DNA from: Fluviicola sp.
GTDB lineage: Bacteria > Bacteroidota > Bacteroidia > Flavobacteriales_D > Crocinitomicaceae
Direction: 5' to 3'
Assembly: GCA_031260455.1 (NCBI GenBank)
Contig: JAIRJW010000059.1
Span: forward strand, 1-64,000
Length of the DNA stretch: 64,000 nucleotides
Part shown: positions 52,282 through 63,135 of the stretch, one piece after another
How positions within the stretch are numbered: position 1 is the first letter of the stretch
How the letters are laid out: each line of letters begins with the position of its first letter
Translations under genes and position numbers: made by a program
Notes under the pieces: generated by a model
What the model was told of the DNA's origin: nothing
Database searches by the model: none
The model's input: only the letters and a program-made list of their open reading frames with translations

Positions 52282-55200
52282 TTAATCAATGAGCAAATGC
52301 ACATTTCCCTGCCACATTTTACCGTCTGCTGTTATTAATTGGTAGAAATAAACACCATCATCAAGCTTTTGCCCCGACATATCCATACCTCCCCAGTCAT
52401 TTTTATAATTGCTTGTTTCGAAAACCACATTCCCCCAGCGATTCTGAATAACCAGTCTGGAGTTTGGCTTCAGGTTCGTAATATAAAACTCATCATTGAC
52501 ATGATCTCCGTTCACAGTAATAATATTGGGGATTTTCAGTTCGCCTAGGATCAGGAATCCTTTTGTAATGGAATCGATACACCCGTCATTTGACTGGATC
52601 ACCAGTGTCATGTTGTAATTTCCTTCCACCTGCGAACTGTATGTGCAGGAAGGTCCGCTTCCGTTTGGTCCCACCCCCTGTATGTACCAATCGTAGCTCA
52701 ACACTGTTCCACCGGAGCTTGCATCCGTAAACACAATGGTTTCTCCCGGAGATGCCGGTGTATTTGCGATAGTGAAATCTGCACTCGGAGCAGGATTCAT
52801 CTCTATCACAATTGGCGTTCCTGTAGTCACACACCCGTTTACATCTGTAATGGACAACACATAGGTTCCTGCATTCAGATTCGTCAGATTCAGCGAAGTC
52901 AAAGAAGTTCCCATCCAGGAATAGGTATATGGACCGTTTCCTGAAATCTGGATGCCGTTGATCGCACCATTACTCCCCAAACAAGTTGCATTCGTAACCA
53001 CCGCATTGACCTGATTGATGGAAGACGCTGAAACAACTCCTACAAACAGAGTTGTTGTATCCTTACACACCCCGTTATCTGTCACAATGAGTGTATAATT
53101 TCCTGTTGGAAGATTGGAAATATCCAGAGTATTCCATGTTGACGACCCATTCCAGGAATAAGTATAGGGTGTTGCTCCTCCTGAAACAGTGACCCCTGTA
53201 ATGGAGCCAGTATTCACCGCACAATTGTCATTTGTAACAACAACGTTGTTTGTATTAATTACCGGTCCGGCAGTTTGTCCCAGGATAATCGTTCCGGTAG
53301 AAGCCGTACATCCGACATTATCCGTAACGACAAGACTGTAATTCCCCGGGTTCAGATTCGAAATATTCAAAGTGGTGTATGCTCCGTTATTCCAGCTGTA
53401 AATAAGGCCCGTTCCGGTTGCTGTGATTCCGGTAATAGATCCGTCACCTCCCAGACAGGAAGCATTGGTTACAAGCATATTAGTTGTATTAATGCTCGGT
53501 CCGCCAGCAGATCCGATGGTATAAGGTCCTGAAGTAGCCGTACAGCCAATCCCGTCAGTAACTGTGACAGTATAACTACCTGCCGATGCACCTGTCAAAT
53601 TCATTGTCGGATAAACCACACCATTCCAGTCAATGGTTACGGAAGGAGCTCCTCCGGAAATTGTCAGCCCGGTAACAGATCCACCGGAAGTACAAGTTGC
53701 ATTGGTTATGGAAGCAGCTCCCGAAATAACAGGTCCGCCCACAGTTACTGTAACAGGAACCCGGAATGTTCCCGGACAGATTCCTACGTAATAAGTCGTT
53801 GTCGCTGTAAGTATCGGAGTGGTAAAGCTCAGTCCTGTTCCGAGCGAAGTTGTTCCTGTGTAGGATGCATACCAATTAACACTCGAATTCGGAACGGGCA
53901 GCGTTCCCTGAACAGTTACAGATAAATTTGCAGTGTTTCCCGAACAGGCCGATGCATTATCCGGAACCAGGTTATAATAAGATTGTGGTTGTGAGCTCAT
54001 CCCGGAAGCACCTCCTGTAGCACCATTTGGCGGAAAGTTTGCCACAATATTAGTCAGTCCGCTTGTAGTAACGATTCCTCCGGTTCCTCCGGCTACATTT
54101 TGAAAAGGTGTACCGGAAGTGAATGCAATCATTCCACCACCACCACCACCACCGGGACCATCAGCTTCGACACCTGACGTAAAACTTCCGAAAGTCAGTG
54201 CATTATTTCCACCAGTTCCTCCACTTGCACTCAGGGTTATCGCAGCCGGAAGAGATGCTCCGTTTGAAATGACAATTGCACCACCACCACCGGCACCACC
54301 AGCACCGTCTACTCCTCTTTTCACTCCGATACCTGCAGTAGCTCCCGTCGGATTGGAATTTTGTCCGTTTGCACCATTTGCCTCAATCGTTCCGGTTCCG
54401 GTAATAGATCCATAAGATTGCAGGAATACAATTCCCCCGCCATTTCCTCCGTTTCCGCCCTGGCTTTGATCCATTTCACCGGCACCACCACCACCACCCA
54501 TGAAAATACGGGTGGCATCATATATTAAAGGGTGGCCTCCCAGACCGCCTTCTTTTCGTCTGTTATCTCCTGACCACGCAGCATTGTTTGGTCCTACAGT
54601 AGCTTCATCCTGATCACTCTGCCCTCCGGAATAACCTCCTCTTCCACCTCCTGAGCTGGTAGTTGTGGCCATTCCTGCTTCTTCAAGGTTCCAGAATACA
54701 TTATAACCGGCAGTGGGAACACCTTTTCCGTTATAAATTCCGGTTCCTACATTAGAACCGCCTCCGCCACCGGAATTTTTATAGTTTCCGCCACCACCTC
54801 CGTTTGCGGGAGAACCATTTCCATAACGCGACTGATAAATAGTTGTCACTTCTCCGGTTACTGTGGAAGAACCACCGATTCCTTCTCCTTTTTCAGAACC
54901 TTCAGAAGCTGCATTGGAACCAGGTTTTCCCACATCCGTAGCAGCACCCGGGCCACCGGAAGTATTGTCCGTCACTCCACCTCTGAAACCATACCCAGAC
55001 GCAACAATTTTGGAATTCGTACCGAAATTCAATATTCCGTTTACCTCTAAAGCAACGATTCCTCCAATCGTTCCTGTCCAGGTAAGCGGCACAATAGTCG
55101 CATTTGCATTCAAAGTCAGGTTACCGATTCTGGGCACCCGCACCACCTGTACATGTCCGCTGGAAGAATAAGCATTTTTCAAGCCACAACGCACATTGAT

Positions 55201-55647
55201 TGTATTGGTTCCTGAAACAGATAAAACTTCAGCATACTCGTACTTCCCGGAATTATTATAATTAGTTACGGTACCCCATTCCGGCCACTTGGCTTCAACA
55301 GTAGAATAATTGCCAGCCAGAAAATCATTCCAGTTGGATGCGGACAGGGTATAATTTCCTCCCCAGTCAGTAATCGGATGTAAATCGATATCCATATCTG
55401 CTCCCTGCATCTGAATAATCAAAATCAAATCCCCAACCCCCAGATTACTTGTAAAATAGCTATTGGTCAATACATTGGACGACACAGACAAAGTTGTTGC
55501 ATTCACCGCAATGTTTGAAGTAACATCTGTATAAGCATTCAGGACAGTTCCTGCTGCAGTAACAGTATAATTACCGTTTTTAGCTTGCTGTGCTATCAGG
55601 GAATTGCTTAATATAAGTAGTAAAACGGAGAGAATAAGGAATCTCAT
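52282..55647 (-). CDS. Giant SprB-repeat adhesin with T9SS type B sorting domain
   Basis: An 1121-residue secreted protein. The signal peptide ends near LIAQQ (about 20). A beta-rich N-domain follows (about 25-215), paralogous to the partial gene at 1-610, then a Gly-rich region (about 215-545) rich in GGGGG runs. Next come SprB-type repeats (about 630-970; repeated YSW-G and GNY(S/T)L(V/I)VTD units) and a PKD-like domain. It ends in a gliding-motility (type B) sorting domain (about 1040-1121; LVIQNRWGNVVFE, GVYFYQLI). It is probably surface-anchored; a role in gliding or attachment is inferred from SprB. It is preceded by no obvious T9SS partner gene. Confidence 0.9.
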   Translation of the reverse strand: MRFLILSVLLLILSNSLIAQQAKNGNYTVTAAGTVLNAYTDVTSNIAVNATTLSVSSNVLTNSYFTSNLGVGDLILIIQMQGADMDIDLHPITDWGGNYTLSASNWNDFLAGNYSTVEAKWPEWGTVTNYNNSGKYEYAEVLSVSGTNTINVRCGLKNAYSSSGHVQVVRVPRIGNLTLNANATIVPLTWTGTIGGIVALEVNGILNFGTNSKIVASGYGFRGGVTDNTSGGPGAATDVGKPGSNAASEGSEKGEGIGGSSTVTGEVTTIYQSRYGNGSPANGGGGGNYKNSGGGGGSNVGTGIYNGKGVPTAGYNVFWNLEEAGMATTTSSGGGRGGYSGGQSDQDEATVGPNNAAWSGDNRRKEGGLGGHPLIYDATRIFMGGGGGAGEMDQSQGGNGGNGGGIVFLQSYGSITGTGTIEANGANGQNSNPTGATAGIGVKRGVDGAGGAGGGGAIVISNGASLPAAITLSASGGTGGNNALTFGSFTSGVEADGPGGGGGGGMIAFTSGTPFQNVAGGTGGIVTTSGLTNIVANFPPNGATGGASGMSSQPQSYYNLVPDNASACSGNTANLSVTVQGTLPVPNSSVNWYASYTGTTSLGTGLSFTTPILTATTTYYVGICPGTFRVPVTVTVGGPVISGAASITNATCTSGGSVTGLTISGGAPSVTIDWNGVVYPTMNLTGASAGSYTVTVTDGIGCTATSGPYTIGSAGGPSINTTNMLVTNASCLGGDGSITGITATGTGLIYSWNNGAYTTLNISNLNPGNYSLVVTDNVGCTASTGTIILGQTAGPVINTNNVVVTNDNCAVNTGSITGVTVSGGATPYTYSWNGSSTWNTLDISNLPTGNYTLIVTDNGVCKDTTTLFVGVVSASSINQVNAVVTNATCLGSNGAINGIQISGNGPYTYSWMGTSLTSLNLTNLNAGTYVLSITDVNGCVTTGTPIVIEMNPAPSADFTIANTPASPGETIVFTDASSGGTVLSYDWYIQGVGPNGSGPSCTYSSQVEGNYNMTLVIQSNDGCIDSITKGFLILGELKIPNIITVNGDHVNDEFYITNLKPNSRLVIQNRWGNVVFETSNYKNDWGGMDMSGQKLDDGVYFYQLITADGKMWQGNVHLLID

Positions 55648-55717
55648 GCTACAATATGGTCAATGATTTCTATATGGATAAAAGATACCAAATTATACAA
55701 AAGGTTGTAAGCGTTTG

Positions 55718-56200
55718 TTATAATTTTTTATTTATTTCTTTCATGATGTAACTAACTGCCGGACAGACTTCCATGTTCTTTCTCGTAAGTGGTAAAATCT
55801 GGTACATGTTTTTTCTATTGGTATGTGGATATTCCCTACATGCAAGCGGCCGGTCTTCATACACGGAACAATAATTGTCATCACCAAGAAAAGCGCAGGG
55901 AGATGACTGAAGTACATAATCCTGGTCTTCATCTATTTTTAAATAAGTATTCATGAATCTACTCTCGGACATTCGCAGTCTTTTTGACAAACGTTTGATA
56001 TCTACATCACGGAAAATCGGGCTGGTTGTTTTGCAACAATTTGCACAAACAAGACAATCAATCCTGCGAAATGCTTCCTGGTGCAACTGATGAAACTGGT
56101 CATCAAGCAGGCGATTATTGACTTTTTTCGCCTTTTTAATCCACTTCACATAGGCTTCCTTTTCAGCCTTTCCGTAATCGGTCAGTTCTTTCAAATTCAT
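55718..56200 (-). CDS. YkgJ-family cysteine-cluster protein
   Basis: A 160-residue cytoplasmic protein with the family Cys pattern: CLVCANCC near residue 50, a later CAFL and CSVY pair, and CREYP. These cysteines probably bind zinc or an Fe-S cluster. The biochemical role of the family is unknown. It is divergent from the flavoprotein gene at 56266. Confidence 0.87.
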   Translation of the reverse strand: MNLKELTDYGKAEKEAYVKWIKKAKKVNNRLLDDQFHQLHQEAFRRIDCLVCANCCKTTSPIFRDVDIKRLSKRLRMSESRFMNTYLKIDEDQDYVLQSSPCAFLGDDNYCSVYEDRPLACREYPHTNRKNMYQILPLTRKNMEVCPAVSYIMKEINKKL

Positions 56201-56265
56201 GTTATAAAATTAGCACAAACCCATCCTGATTTTTAAAGTATTGTTTAATTTAGTCGGGAAACTTT

Positions 56266-57756
56266 ATGGAAAATTTTGATTTAGTTGTTATTGGTGGCGG
56301 ACCTGCAGGGTATGCAGCTGCCATGCGGGGAATTGATTTCGGAAAACGTGTCTGCCTGATCGAAAAAGACCGGATTGGCGGAGCTGGAATCTACAATGGT
56401 GCCTTGTCTTCCAAAACACTTTGGGAAATTTCTCAGAAAGTAGCATCCGTTAATGATACCATCAGCGGTAAAGTCAGAGAGAAATTTTCACTTACCTGGG
56501 ACGATGTCATGGCAACTGTAGACGAAGCTGTTTTTGAACGAAAATTCCAGTACTCTTGTCACCTGAAGCTACTTCAAACCGAAACTATGAAAAAACTGCT
56601 GGTTTACGAAAGGGGAACAGCCAGTTTTATTTCTCCCAATGAAGTGGAAATTCTGCAAAACAGTGAACGAAAAGTCGTTTATGGACATAATATTGTCATT
56701 GCCAGTGGAAGCAGACCGCGAAAAATGCCCGGTGTCAATGTGGATGAACAAACTATCATGACCAGCGACGGAATTGAAAACCTGACCGATTACCCCAAAA
56801 GCCTGGTAATTGTCGGAGCCGGAGTTATCGGTTGTGAGTATGCGACGATTTTTTCGAATTTCGGGAAGACCAAAGTATATCTGATTGACCGTGCAGACCG
56901 CATCCTGCCTTTTGAAGATACCGATATATCGAACATTGTAAGCGAAAACATGGAAGAAAAAGGAGTTACAATCCATCACAATGCCCGATTGGAACGCCTG
57001 GAAAACCTGGGACACGAAGTGGAATATGAATTAAGCTATCCGGATGGTTCACAAGAAATAATCCGCGTGGAAAAGGCACTTTTATCTATCGGGCGCATTC
57101 CCAATATAGAAACCCTGAACCTGGAACATGCCGGTGTACTCATATCCAAAAAAGGTATGCACATCGAAGACAATGACACTGTGACAAATGTTCCCCATAT
57201 CTATGCCGTTGGGGACGTTTCGGGAAAGATTGCGCTGGTAAACATGGGTGAAATTGAAGCACGACACGCTGTGGAAAGAGCTTTCGGCACGATTCGAGAG
57301 CGCCTGAGCTATGACAATGTTTGTACGATCATGTTCCTACAACCCGAAGTAGCTGCCGTAGGAATTAACGAAATGCAGTGCATCGAAAATAATATCCCGG
57401 TAAAAGTGGTGAAACTCGACTATTCGGTCATTGCCCGGGCAATCGCCATGCGAAAAACCACAGGTTTCTTCAAAATCATCGTGACCAATGACAGCGATAT
57501 GAAAGTACTCGGAATGAGAGCAGTCGGAGAACATGCTTCCACAGCTATTCAAACCATCGGACTGATCATGAAACTCGGCTTGCCGATACATGTCATTGCG
57601 GAATTGGTTCATCCGCATCCTTCCATCGCCGAAGGAATCCAGGAATGCGTCCGGATGCTGTTAAATCGTTCGCTGTTTAAATCTTCCGTCTTTAAAGACA
57701 AATTAGCCTGCTATTCACTGGTCAATGGCGTTCAGACACCTTTGGAACGGTTATAA
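56266..57756 (+). CDS. Dihydrolipoyl-dehydrogenase-like flavoprotein without the redox disulfide
   Basis: A 496-residue FAD/NAD-dependent oxidoreductase of the lipoyl dehydrogenase/transhydrogenase family. The FAD motif GGGPAGYAAA (10-19), the NAD motif VGAGVIGCE, and the C-terminal His-Glu segment HPHPSIAEG are all present. The redox-active Cys-x4-Cys is missing: the site reads GGAGIYNGALSSK, with Gly41 and Ala46 in place of the two cysteines. It can therefore hardly act as a normal lipoamide dehydrogenase. A transhydrogenase or other NAD(P)H:acceptor role is more likely. It is a single gene. Confidence 0.87.
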   Translation: MENFDLVVIGGGPAGYAAAMRGIDFGKRVCLIEKDRIGGAGIYNGALSSKTLWEISQKVASVNDTISGKVREKFSLTWDDVMATVDEAVFERKFQYSCHLKLLQTETMKKLLVYERGTASFISPNEVEILQNSERKVVYGHNIVIASGSRPRKMPGVNVDEQTIMTSDGIENLTDYPKSLVIVGAGVIGCEYATIFSNFGKTKVYLIDRADRILPFEDTDISNIVSENMEEKGVTIHHNARLERLENLGHEVEYELSYPDGSQEIIRVEKALLSIGRIPNIETLNLEHAGVLISKKGMHIEDNDTVTNVPHIYAVGDVSGKIALVNMGEIEARHAVERAFGTIRERLSYDNVCTIMFLQPEVAAVGINEMQCIENNIPVKVVKLDYSVIARAIAMRKTTGFFKIIVTNDSDMKVLGMRAVGEHASTAIQTIGLIMKLGLPIHVIAELVHPHPSIAEGIQECVRMLLNRSLFKSSVFKDKLACYSLVNGVQTPLERL

Positions 57757-57810
57757 ATCAAAATGTAAAAGGATCTATTTTTTGAATTAATGTTCATTTT
57801 GAATTAGCCA

Positions 57811-58689
<879 letters not shown>

Positions 58690-58704
58690 GTCGTGATTTT
58701 TTTG

Positions 58705-58734
58705 CAAATATACGGGGTTACATCGATTTAGCAA
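58705..58734 (-). promoter_or_regulatory. folD promoter
   Basis: On the minus strand: TTG (58734-58732), exactly 19 bases, TATATTTG (58712-58705), then ATG at 58689 after 15 bases. Full consensus. Confidence 0.8.
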
Positions 58735-58884
58735 TGATTAAAACGAAGCAGAAATTCATCCGGATTGTCAATTTTTGTAAATGACAGACTAATTATCTCT
58801 TAAATAATCACACCAAAACCCCGTTTAATCAATGAAAAGCAAGATTTAATCAAATATTCATTTTTAATCCAACCATTTAAAAAT

Positions 58885-59319
58885 GTGAAGCGTCTTTATA
58901 TTGATGAAGAAAATGACCAAATCAAATGTCTTATGGAACACAGACTGATCAAAAAACGCTTTATTCAGACTTCTGCAATCCGGCAAATCAATGAAACAAC
59001 GATTGTTTTAAGGCATTTTATTGAATTAAGTGCAAAATTGCTGCCTTTTTTCAATGAATTATCAATGAAAAATGCATTGCTGCCACAAGAGCAAAGTGAC
59101 AGAAATAAAATCATCGAGGTATACCGCCATTACAGTTTTGACACCAGTACATCTGAAATACTGATGGAATCGGACATCCTTGAAATCATTCGCGAAACAT
59201 TCCGATTGATTGAAAAGCGAAAGCCGGGAAAAGAATCTGAATCGGATAAATTGATGATTGCATTTAAAAAGAAGCACCAGCAATTAGTTGAAAACTGGCA
59301 TCAGACGGAGATGAATTAA
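58885..59319 (+). CDS. Hypothetical helical protein
   Basis: An unknown cytoplasmic protein of 144 residues, mostly helical and charged, without cysteine clusters or a signal peptide. The start is GTG 58885 (an ATG two bases earlier is out of frame and stops at once); the next in-frame ATG is at codon 17, so the start is uncertain. A terminator follows. Nothing recognisable was seen beyond an N-terminal RLYIDEENDQIKCLMEH stretch. Confidence 0.6.
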   Translation: MKRLYIDEENDQIKCLMEHRLIKKRFIQTSAIRQINETTIVLRHFIELSAKLLPFFNELSMKNALLPQEQSDRNKIIEVYRHYSFDTSTSEILMESDILEIIRETFRLIEKRKPGKESESDKLMIAFKKKHQQLVENWHQTEMN

Positions 59320-59346
59320 GATCCGGTAAAAAACTTGTTCGGAGAA

Positions 59347-59397
59347 AACTGAATTTCGGTAATGACTATATGGATTTATCGGAGTTCGGTTTTTTTT
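59347..59397 (+). terminator. Terminator after the 144-residue gene
   Basis: A 16-bp stem with several G-U pairs: AACTGAATTTCGGTAA (59347-59362) pairs with 59376-59391, followed by a run of T to 59397. Oriented for the plus-strand gene that ends at 59319. Confidence 0.75.
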
Positions 59398-59446
59398 ATT
59401 ACAAATGCCAAATATACATCAGTGCGCATGCAAAAGTAATTCGTAA

Positions 59447-60301
59447 TTAACCTTTAATCCACCCGTAAATCCAAGTATTTGTAAAGTTTGACGGATTAAT
59501 CACTCTATTTTCCTCTAGCACAGGTGCTCCGTGCATAATCACAAAATGCCATTTTCCCTTCTCTGCCAAAACGGAATATGCAACCGAATCGGGGTATGCC
59601 GCAATGGTATTTTTTTCAGACCTGCGCGGCCAGGCTCTCTGGTTAATTTCTTCCGGGGACCAGTAAAGCATCGTTTTAGCTTTTGTATGACAGAACTTTC
59701 CCGAGAACGTCGATTTTTCCGGAAAGAATTTCCCCTTCATACCGTGATCACGACCTAAAAAATAACGCTTCACCAGAGTCATTTTATTATTGACCAAACG
59801 CAAACGATTCAGGTTGTGAGAGGCATTTTCGCAACACGGATACTGATGATGATAAAGTAAGATCTCTCTGGTATTTGGATGGATCTTGTAAGCCATCAGG
59901 TATCCCATTTCGTTGTAAACGGAAACCAATTCCCCTTTGATCGTCGTGAAAATCTGCAATTGCTCCTTTTCTCTTTCTTCCGTATTATAGCCATTGAAAA
60001 TCAATTCCGGGACTTTGTCATTATTCAGGTCTATCAGCTGGTACAACGGGCCAAACTGCTTGTAGTAATTCACAAACAGTGCCGAAGGATCGTAAGCTTT
60101 TGTCCCGATATGGTCTACCATATCGTTATCAAAAAGAAACTGCACCATCTTAACCTTCAGCGCTTCATTCTGAATCTGAATTTTTGAAAAATCCGTTTCA
60201 GGATCCGAAATAAACAGTTTTGCATTCACACGGGTCATTTCCACATATGCAAATGTCAATGCTGAAAAACCAAAAGACAGGATTGTTAACTTTAATTTCA
60301 T
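59447..60301 (-). CDS. Secreted protein with FG-GAP-like calcium motif
   Basis: A 284-residue exported protein. The N-terminal segment (about 4-20) is a signal peptide or anchor. The middle carries DLNNDKVPELIF, a Ca-binding (FG-GAP/dockerin-like) Asp-rich motif common in VCBS-repeat proteins. A CC pair follows (YPCCEN). No enzyme signature is seen. A -7 box TATCTTTG lies at 60306-60313 on the minus strand, five bases from the ATG, so a leaderless message is likely. Confidence 0.7.
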   Translation of the reverse strand: MKLKLTILSFGFSALTFAYVEMTRVNAKLFISDPETDFSKIQIQNEALKVKMVQFLFDNDMVDHIGTKAYDPSALFVNYYKQFGPLYQLIDLNNDKVPELIFNGYNTEEREKEQLQIFTTIKGELVSVYNEMGYLMAYKIHPNTREILLYHHQYPCCENASHNLNRLRLVNNKMTLVKRYFLGRDHGMKGKFFPEKSTFSGKFCHTKAKTMLYWSPEEINQRAWPRRSEKNTIAAYPDSVAYSVLAEKGKWHFVIMHGAPVLEENRVINPSNFTNTWIYGWIKG

Positions 60302-60305
60302 GATT

Positions 60306-60313
60306 CAAAGATA
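60306..60313 (-). promoter_or_regulatory. -7 box of the FG-GAP-like gene
   Basis: TATCTTTG on the minus strand, starting inside the T-run of the clpC terminator, five bases before the ATG at 60301. A -33 TTG is not at the usual spacing (nearest is 15 bases). Confidence 0.45.
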
Positions 60314-60346
60314 AAAAGCAGGGGGACGCAAATCATTACGCCCCCT
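60313..60346 (-). terminator. clpC terminator
   Basis: On the minus strand: AGGGGGCG - 10-base loop - CGTCCCCCT with a one-base bulge, followed by GCTTTTT. It lies 57 bases after the clpC stop codon; the T-run overlaps the -7 box of the next gene (60306-60313). Confidence 0.8.
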
Positions 60347-60402
60347 TTAAATTTGATGAGTAACCTGCTGCTGCAGATCGTTATCGAAAGCAATACTCTC
60401 TC

Positions 60403-62925
60403 TTATTTTTTTGTTGCTTTTGCTTTTCCCTTTTCAATGGTAATCTTCAATGCAGTATTTTCATCATCAATATCCAGCACAATAAAATCTCCTTCATGCA
60501 GGCTCGCCTTGATGATTTCTTCTGCCAGCGGATCTTCGATATACTTCTGGATTGCACGTTTCAGTGGCCTCGCTCCAAATTTTTCATCATATCCCTTGTC
60601 TACAATGAAATCTTTTGCTTTTTCCATCATGGAAACATGGTAACCCAGCGCCTCAATCCGATCGAATAATTTCACCAATTCCAGATCGATGATCTTATGG
60701 ATATTTTCCCGGGTCAATGAGTGGAAAATAATCATATCGTCAATACGATTCAGGAACTCAGGAGAGAATGCTTTTCGCAATGCGTTCTGAATCACATTTT
60801 TTGCATTGTCATCACGTTGTTCGTTCTGTGCTTTCGTACCGAATCCTACTCCTGTTCCGAAATCTGCCAGCTGACGTGCCCCGATATTCGATGTCATAAT
60901 CAGAATGGTGTTTTTGAAGTCAATTTTACGCCCCAAACCATCTGTCATGTGACCATCATCCAAAACCTGCAGCAACAGGTTGAATACATCCGGATGCGCT
61001 TTTTCAATCTCATCCAGCAATACAATTGAATATGGTTTGCGCCGTACTTTTTCCGTCAACTGACCACCTTCTTCATAACCAACATATCCCGGAGGTGCTC
61101 CTACCAAACGGGAAATCGAGAATTTCTCCATGTATTCGGACATATCAATGCGGATCAGTGCATCTTCGGTATCGAAGAGGTACTTCGCCAGTACTTTTGC
61201 CAACTGGGTTTTTCCAACTCCGGTTGGTCCAAGGAAGAAGAAGGATCCAATTGGTTTGTTCGGATCTTTCAGTCCGGCTCTGTTTCGCTGAATAGCTTTC
61301 ACCACTTTTTGAACAGCTTCATCCTGACCAATTACTTTTCCTTTCAATTCTTCGGCCATAGTAGCCAGCTTACCCATTTCAGTCTGAGCTACACGTGTAA
61401 CAGGAATTCCGCACATCATAGAAACCACTTCCGCCACGTGCTCTTCTGTTACCACGACACGTTTCGCTTTAGAATCTTCTTCCCAGCGTTTTTTCGCTTC
61501 TTCCAGACGATCCTGTAATTTACGTTCAGAATCGCGCAACTCTGCTGCCTTTTCATATTGTTGCGACTTGATCACCTCATTTTTTTGATCTTTCAGCGCT
61601 TCAATTTCCTGTTCAATATCCACGATTTCCTGCGGAACATGAATATTGGTCAGATGGACACGCGAGCCAACCTCATCCAAAGCATCAATCGCCTTATCCG
61701 GCAAGTGTCTGTCAGTAATATAGCGTTCTGTCAGTTTCACACACGCTGCAATTGCTTCCGGTGTATAACTCACCATGTGATGATCTTCATAACGTTCTTT
61801 GATATTATTCAGAATCTGGATGGTTTCATCAATAGTGGTAGGCTCCACCAATACTTTTTGGAAACGACGTTCCAAAGCCCCGTCCTTCTCAATATACTGA
61901 CGATATTCATCTAATGTCGTAGCGCCAATTGCCTGCATTTCTCCGCGTGCCAAAGCTGGCTTGAACATATTGGAGGCATCCAGAGAGCCACTTGCACCTC
62001 CTGCACCGATAATGGTGTGAATCTCATCAATAAACAAGATAATATCCGGGTTCTTTTCGATCTCTGCCATCACTGCTTTCATGCGCTCTTCAAACTGTCC
62101 GCGGTACTTGGTACCTGCAACCATAGAAGCTAAATCCAGGGAGATGATGCGCTTGTTGAACAAAACGCGGGAAACTTTGCGCTGAACGATTCGCAATGCC
62201 AATCCTTCCGCAATCGCACTCTTCCCTACTCCCGGTTCTCCGATCAGGATCGGGTTATTTTTCTTTCTGCGCGACAAGATCTGAGAAACACGCTCAATCT
62301 CTTTTTCACGTCCTACGATCGGATCCAGCTTTCCGGCTTCTGCCATTTTAGTCAAATCACGCCCGAAGTTATCCAAAACCGGGGTCTTGGATTTCGGATC
62401 GGCAGATTTTCGCTGGCTTGCTCCGAATGTTTGATCGTCATCTTCAGAAGATGATGACATTTCTGCTCTTGGTAATTTATTTTCGTCAACCATATTCTCT
62501 AATTCCTCGTGAACTGTATTATAATTTACTCCGTAGCGGTTCAAAACTCTGCAAACTACGGAATCTTCATCCTTTAACATCGAAAGTAGCAAATGTTCGG
62601 TTCCAATCATAGGGCTCTTGAACAATTTCGCTTCCAAATAAGTTATTTTTAACAATCTTTCTGCTTGTTTAACCAAAGGAATATTTGTACTGCCAATTCC
62701 CGCCTTTGATTTGGACGCTTCCAGCAAAGGTTTTTCCAATTCTGCCTTCAGTTTCTGCAAATCCAGATTGAATCCGGTCAGGATGCGCACAGCATTTCCT
62801 TCACCCTCCCGCAGGATTCCCAATAAGAAATGTTCTACCCCAATAAAATCATTTCCCAGGCGCAAAGCCTCCTCTCTGCTGAAGCTGAGCACATCTTTTA
62901 CCCGGGGTGAAAATTTCGCTTCCAT
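60403..62925 (-). CDS. clpC: ClpC-type AAA+ unfoldase
   Basis: The ATPase subunit of the Clp protease, 840 residues. The order is: two N-terminal ClpN repeats (about 1-145), first AAA+ module with GEPGVGKSA, a UVR/middle domain (about 415-465; [13 protein letters not shown]), second AAA+ module with GPTGVGKTQ, and a C-terminal D2-small domain. ClpP is not in the window. ATG 62925 is selected since the promoter ends before it; the longer reading from 62952 has an additional nine codons that are not conserved. A palindrome in the promoter may be a stress-regulator site. Confidence 0.94.
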   Translation of the reverse strand: MEAKFSPRVKDVLSFSREEALRLGNDFIGVEHFLLGILREGEGNAVRILTGFNLDLQKLKAELEKPLLEASKSKAGIGSTNIPLVKQAERLLKITYLEAKLFKSPMIGTEHLLLSMLKDEDSVVCRVLNRYGVNYNTVHEELENMVDENKLPRAEMSSSSEDDDQTFGASQRKSADPKSKTPVLDNFGRDLTKMAEAGKLDPIVGREKEIERVSQILSRRKKNNPILIGEPGVGKSAIAEGLALRIVQRKVSRVLFNKRIISLDLASMVAGTKYRGQFEERMKAVMAEIEKNPDIILFIDEIHTIIGAGGASGSLDASNMFKPALARGEMQAIGATTLDEYRQYIEKDGALERRFQKVLVEPTTIDETIQILNNIKERYEDHHMVSYTPEAIAACVKLTERYITDRHLPDKAIDALDEVGSRVHLTNIHVPQEIVDIEQEIEALKDQKNEVIKSQQYEKAAELRDSERKLQDRLEEAKKRWEEDSKAKRVVVTEEHVAEVVSMMCGIPVTRVAQTEMGKLATMAEELKGKVIGQDEAVQKVVKAIQRNRAGLKDPNKPIGSFFFLGPTGVGKTQLAKVLAKYLFDTEDALIRIDMSEYMEKFSISRLVGAPPGYVGYEEGGQLTEKVRRKPYSIVLLDEIEKAHPDVFNLLLQVLDDGHMTDGLGRKIDFKNTILIMTSNIGARQLADFGTGVGFGTKAQNEQRDDNAKNVIQNALRKAFSPEFLNRIDDMIIFHSLTRENIHKIIDLELVKLFDRIEALGYHVSMMEKAKDFIVDKGYDEKFGARPLKRAIQKYIEDPLAEEIIKASLHEGDFIVLDIDDENTALKITIEKGKAKATKK

Positions 62926-62965
62926 AACTATCTCTTTAAAATTTGAGTGCAATTAATGCACCATA

Positions 62966-62990
62966 CAAATATACAAACACATTATAATGT
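62966..62990 (-). promoter_or_regulatory. clpC promoter with 12-base palindrome
   Basis: A TATATTTG -7 box lies on the minus strand at 62973-62966. A perfect palindrome ACATTATAATGT (62979-62990) lies immediately upstream, between the -7 and -33 positions. The -33 is weak. A repressor binding there would block the polymerase. Confidence 0.5.
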
Positions 62991-63097
62991 TAATAAATCC
63001 CCTGAAACAGCATTTTTTCACCGCTTTTTGTTAGTAAAATTCAATTTACTCCTCTTTTTTGTAGCTATAAAAAGGCTAATTTCGAAACTTGCTTTTA

Positions 63098-63114
63098 GCA
63101 CACAAATTTTGTGC
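63098..63114. promoter_or_regulatory. Hairpin in the gyrA leader
   Basis: GCACA/TGTGC (63098-63102, 63110-63114) with a partly paired interior, 21 bases before the gyrA ATG. A weak TAATTTCG -7 box is upstream at 63077-63084. Role unknown. Confidence 0.35.
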
Positions 63115-63135
63115 ATCATTTAAAACTATGACAAG

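Noticed and set aside
54119..54415. Pro/Ala-rich plus-strand frame inside the giant T9SS gene
   Set aside because: It is the antisense of Gly-rich repeats; proline and alanine arise from complementing GGN codons.
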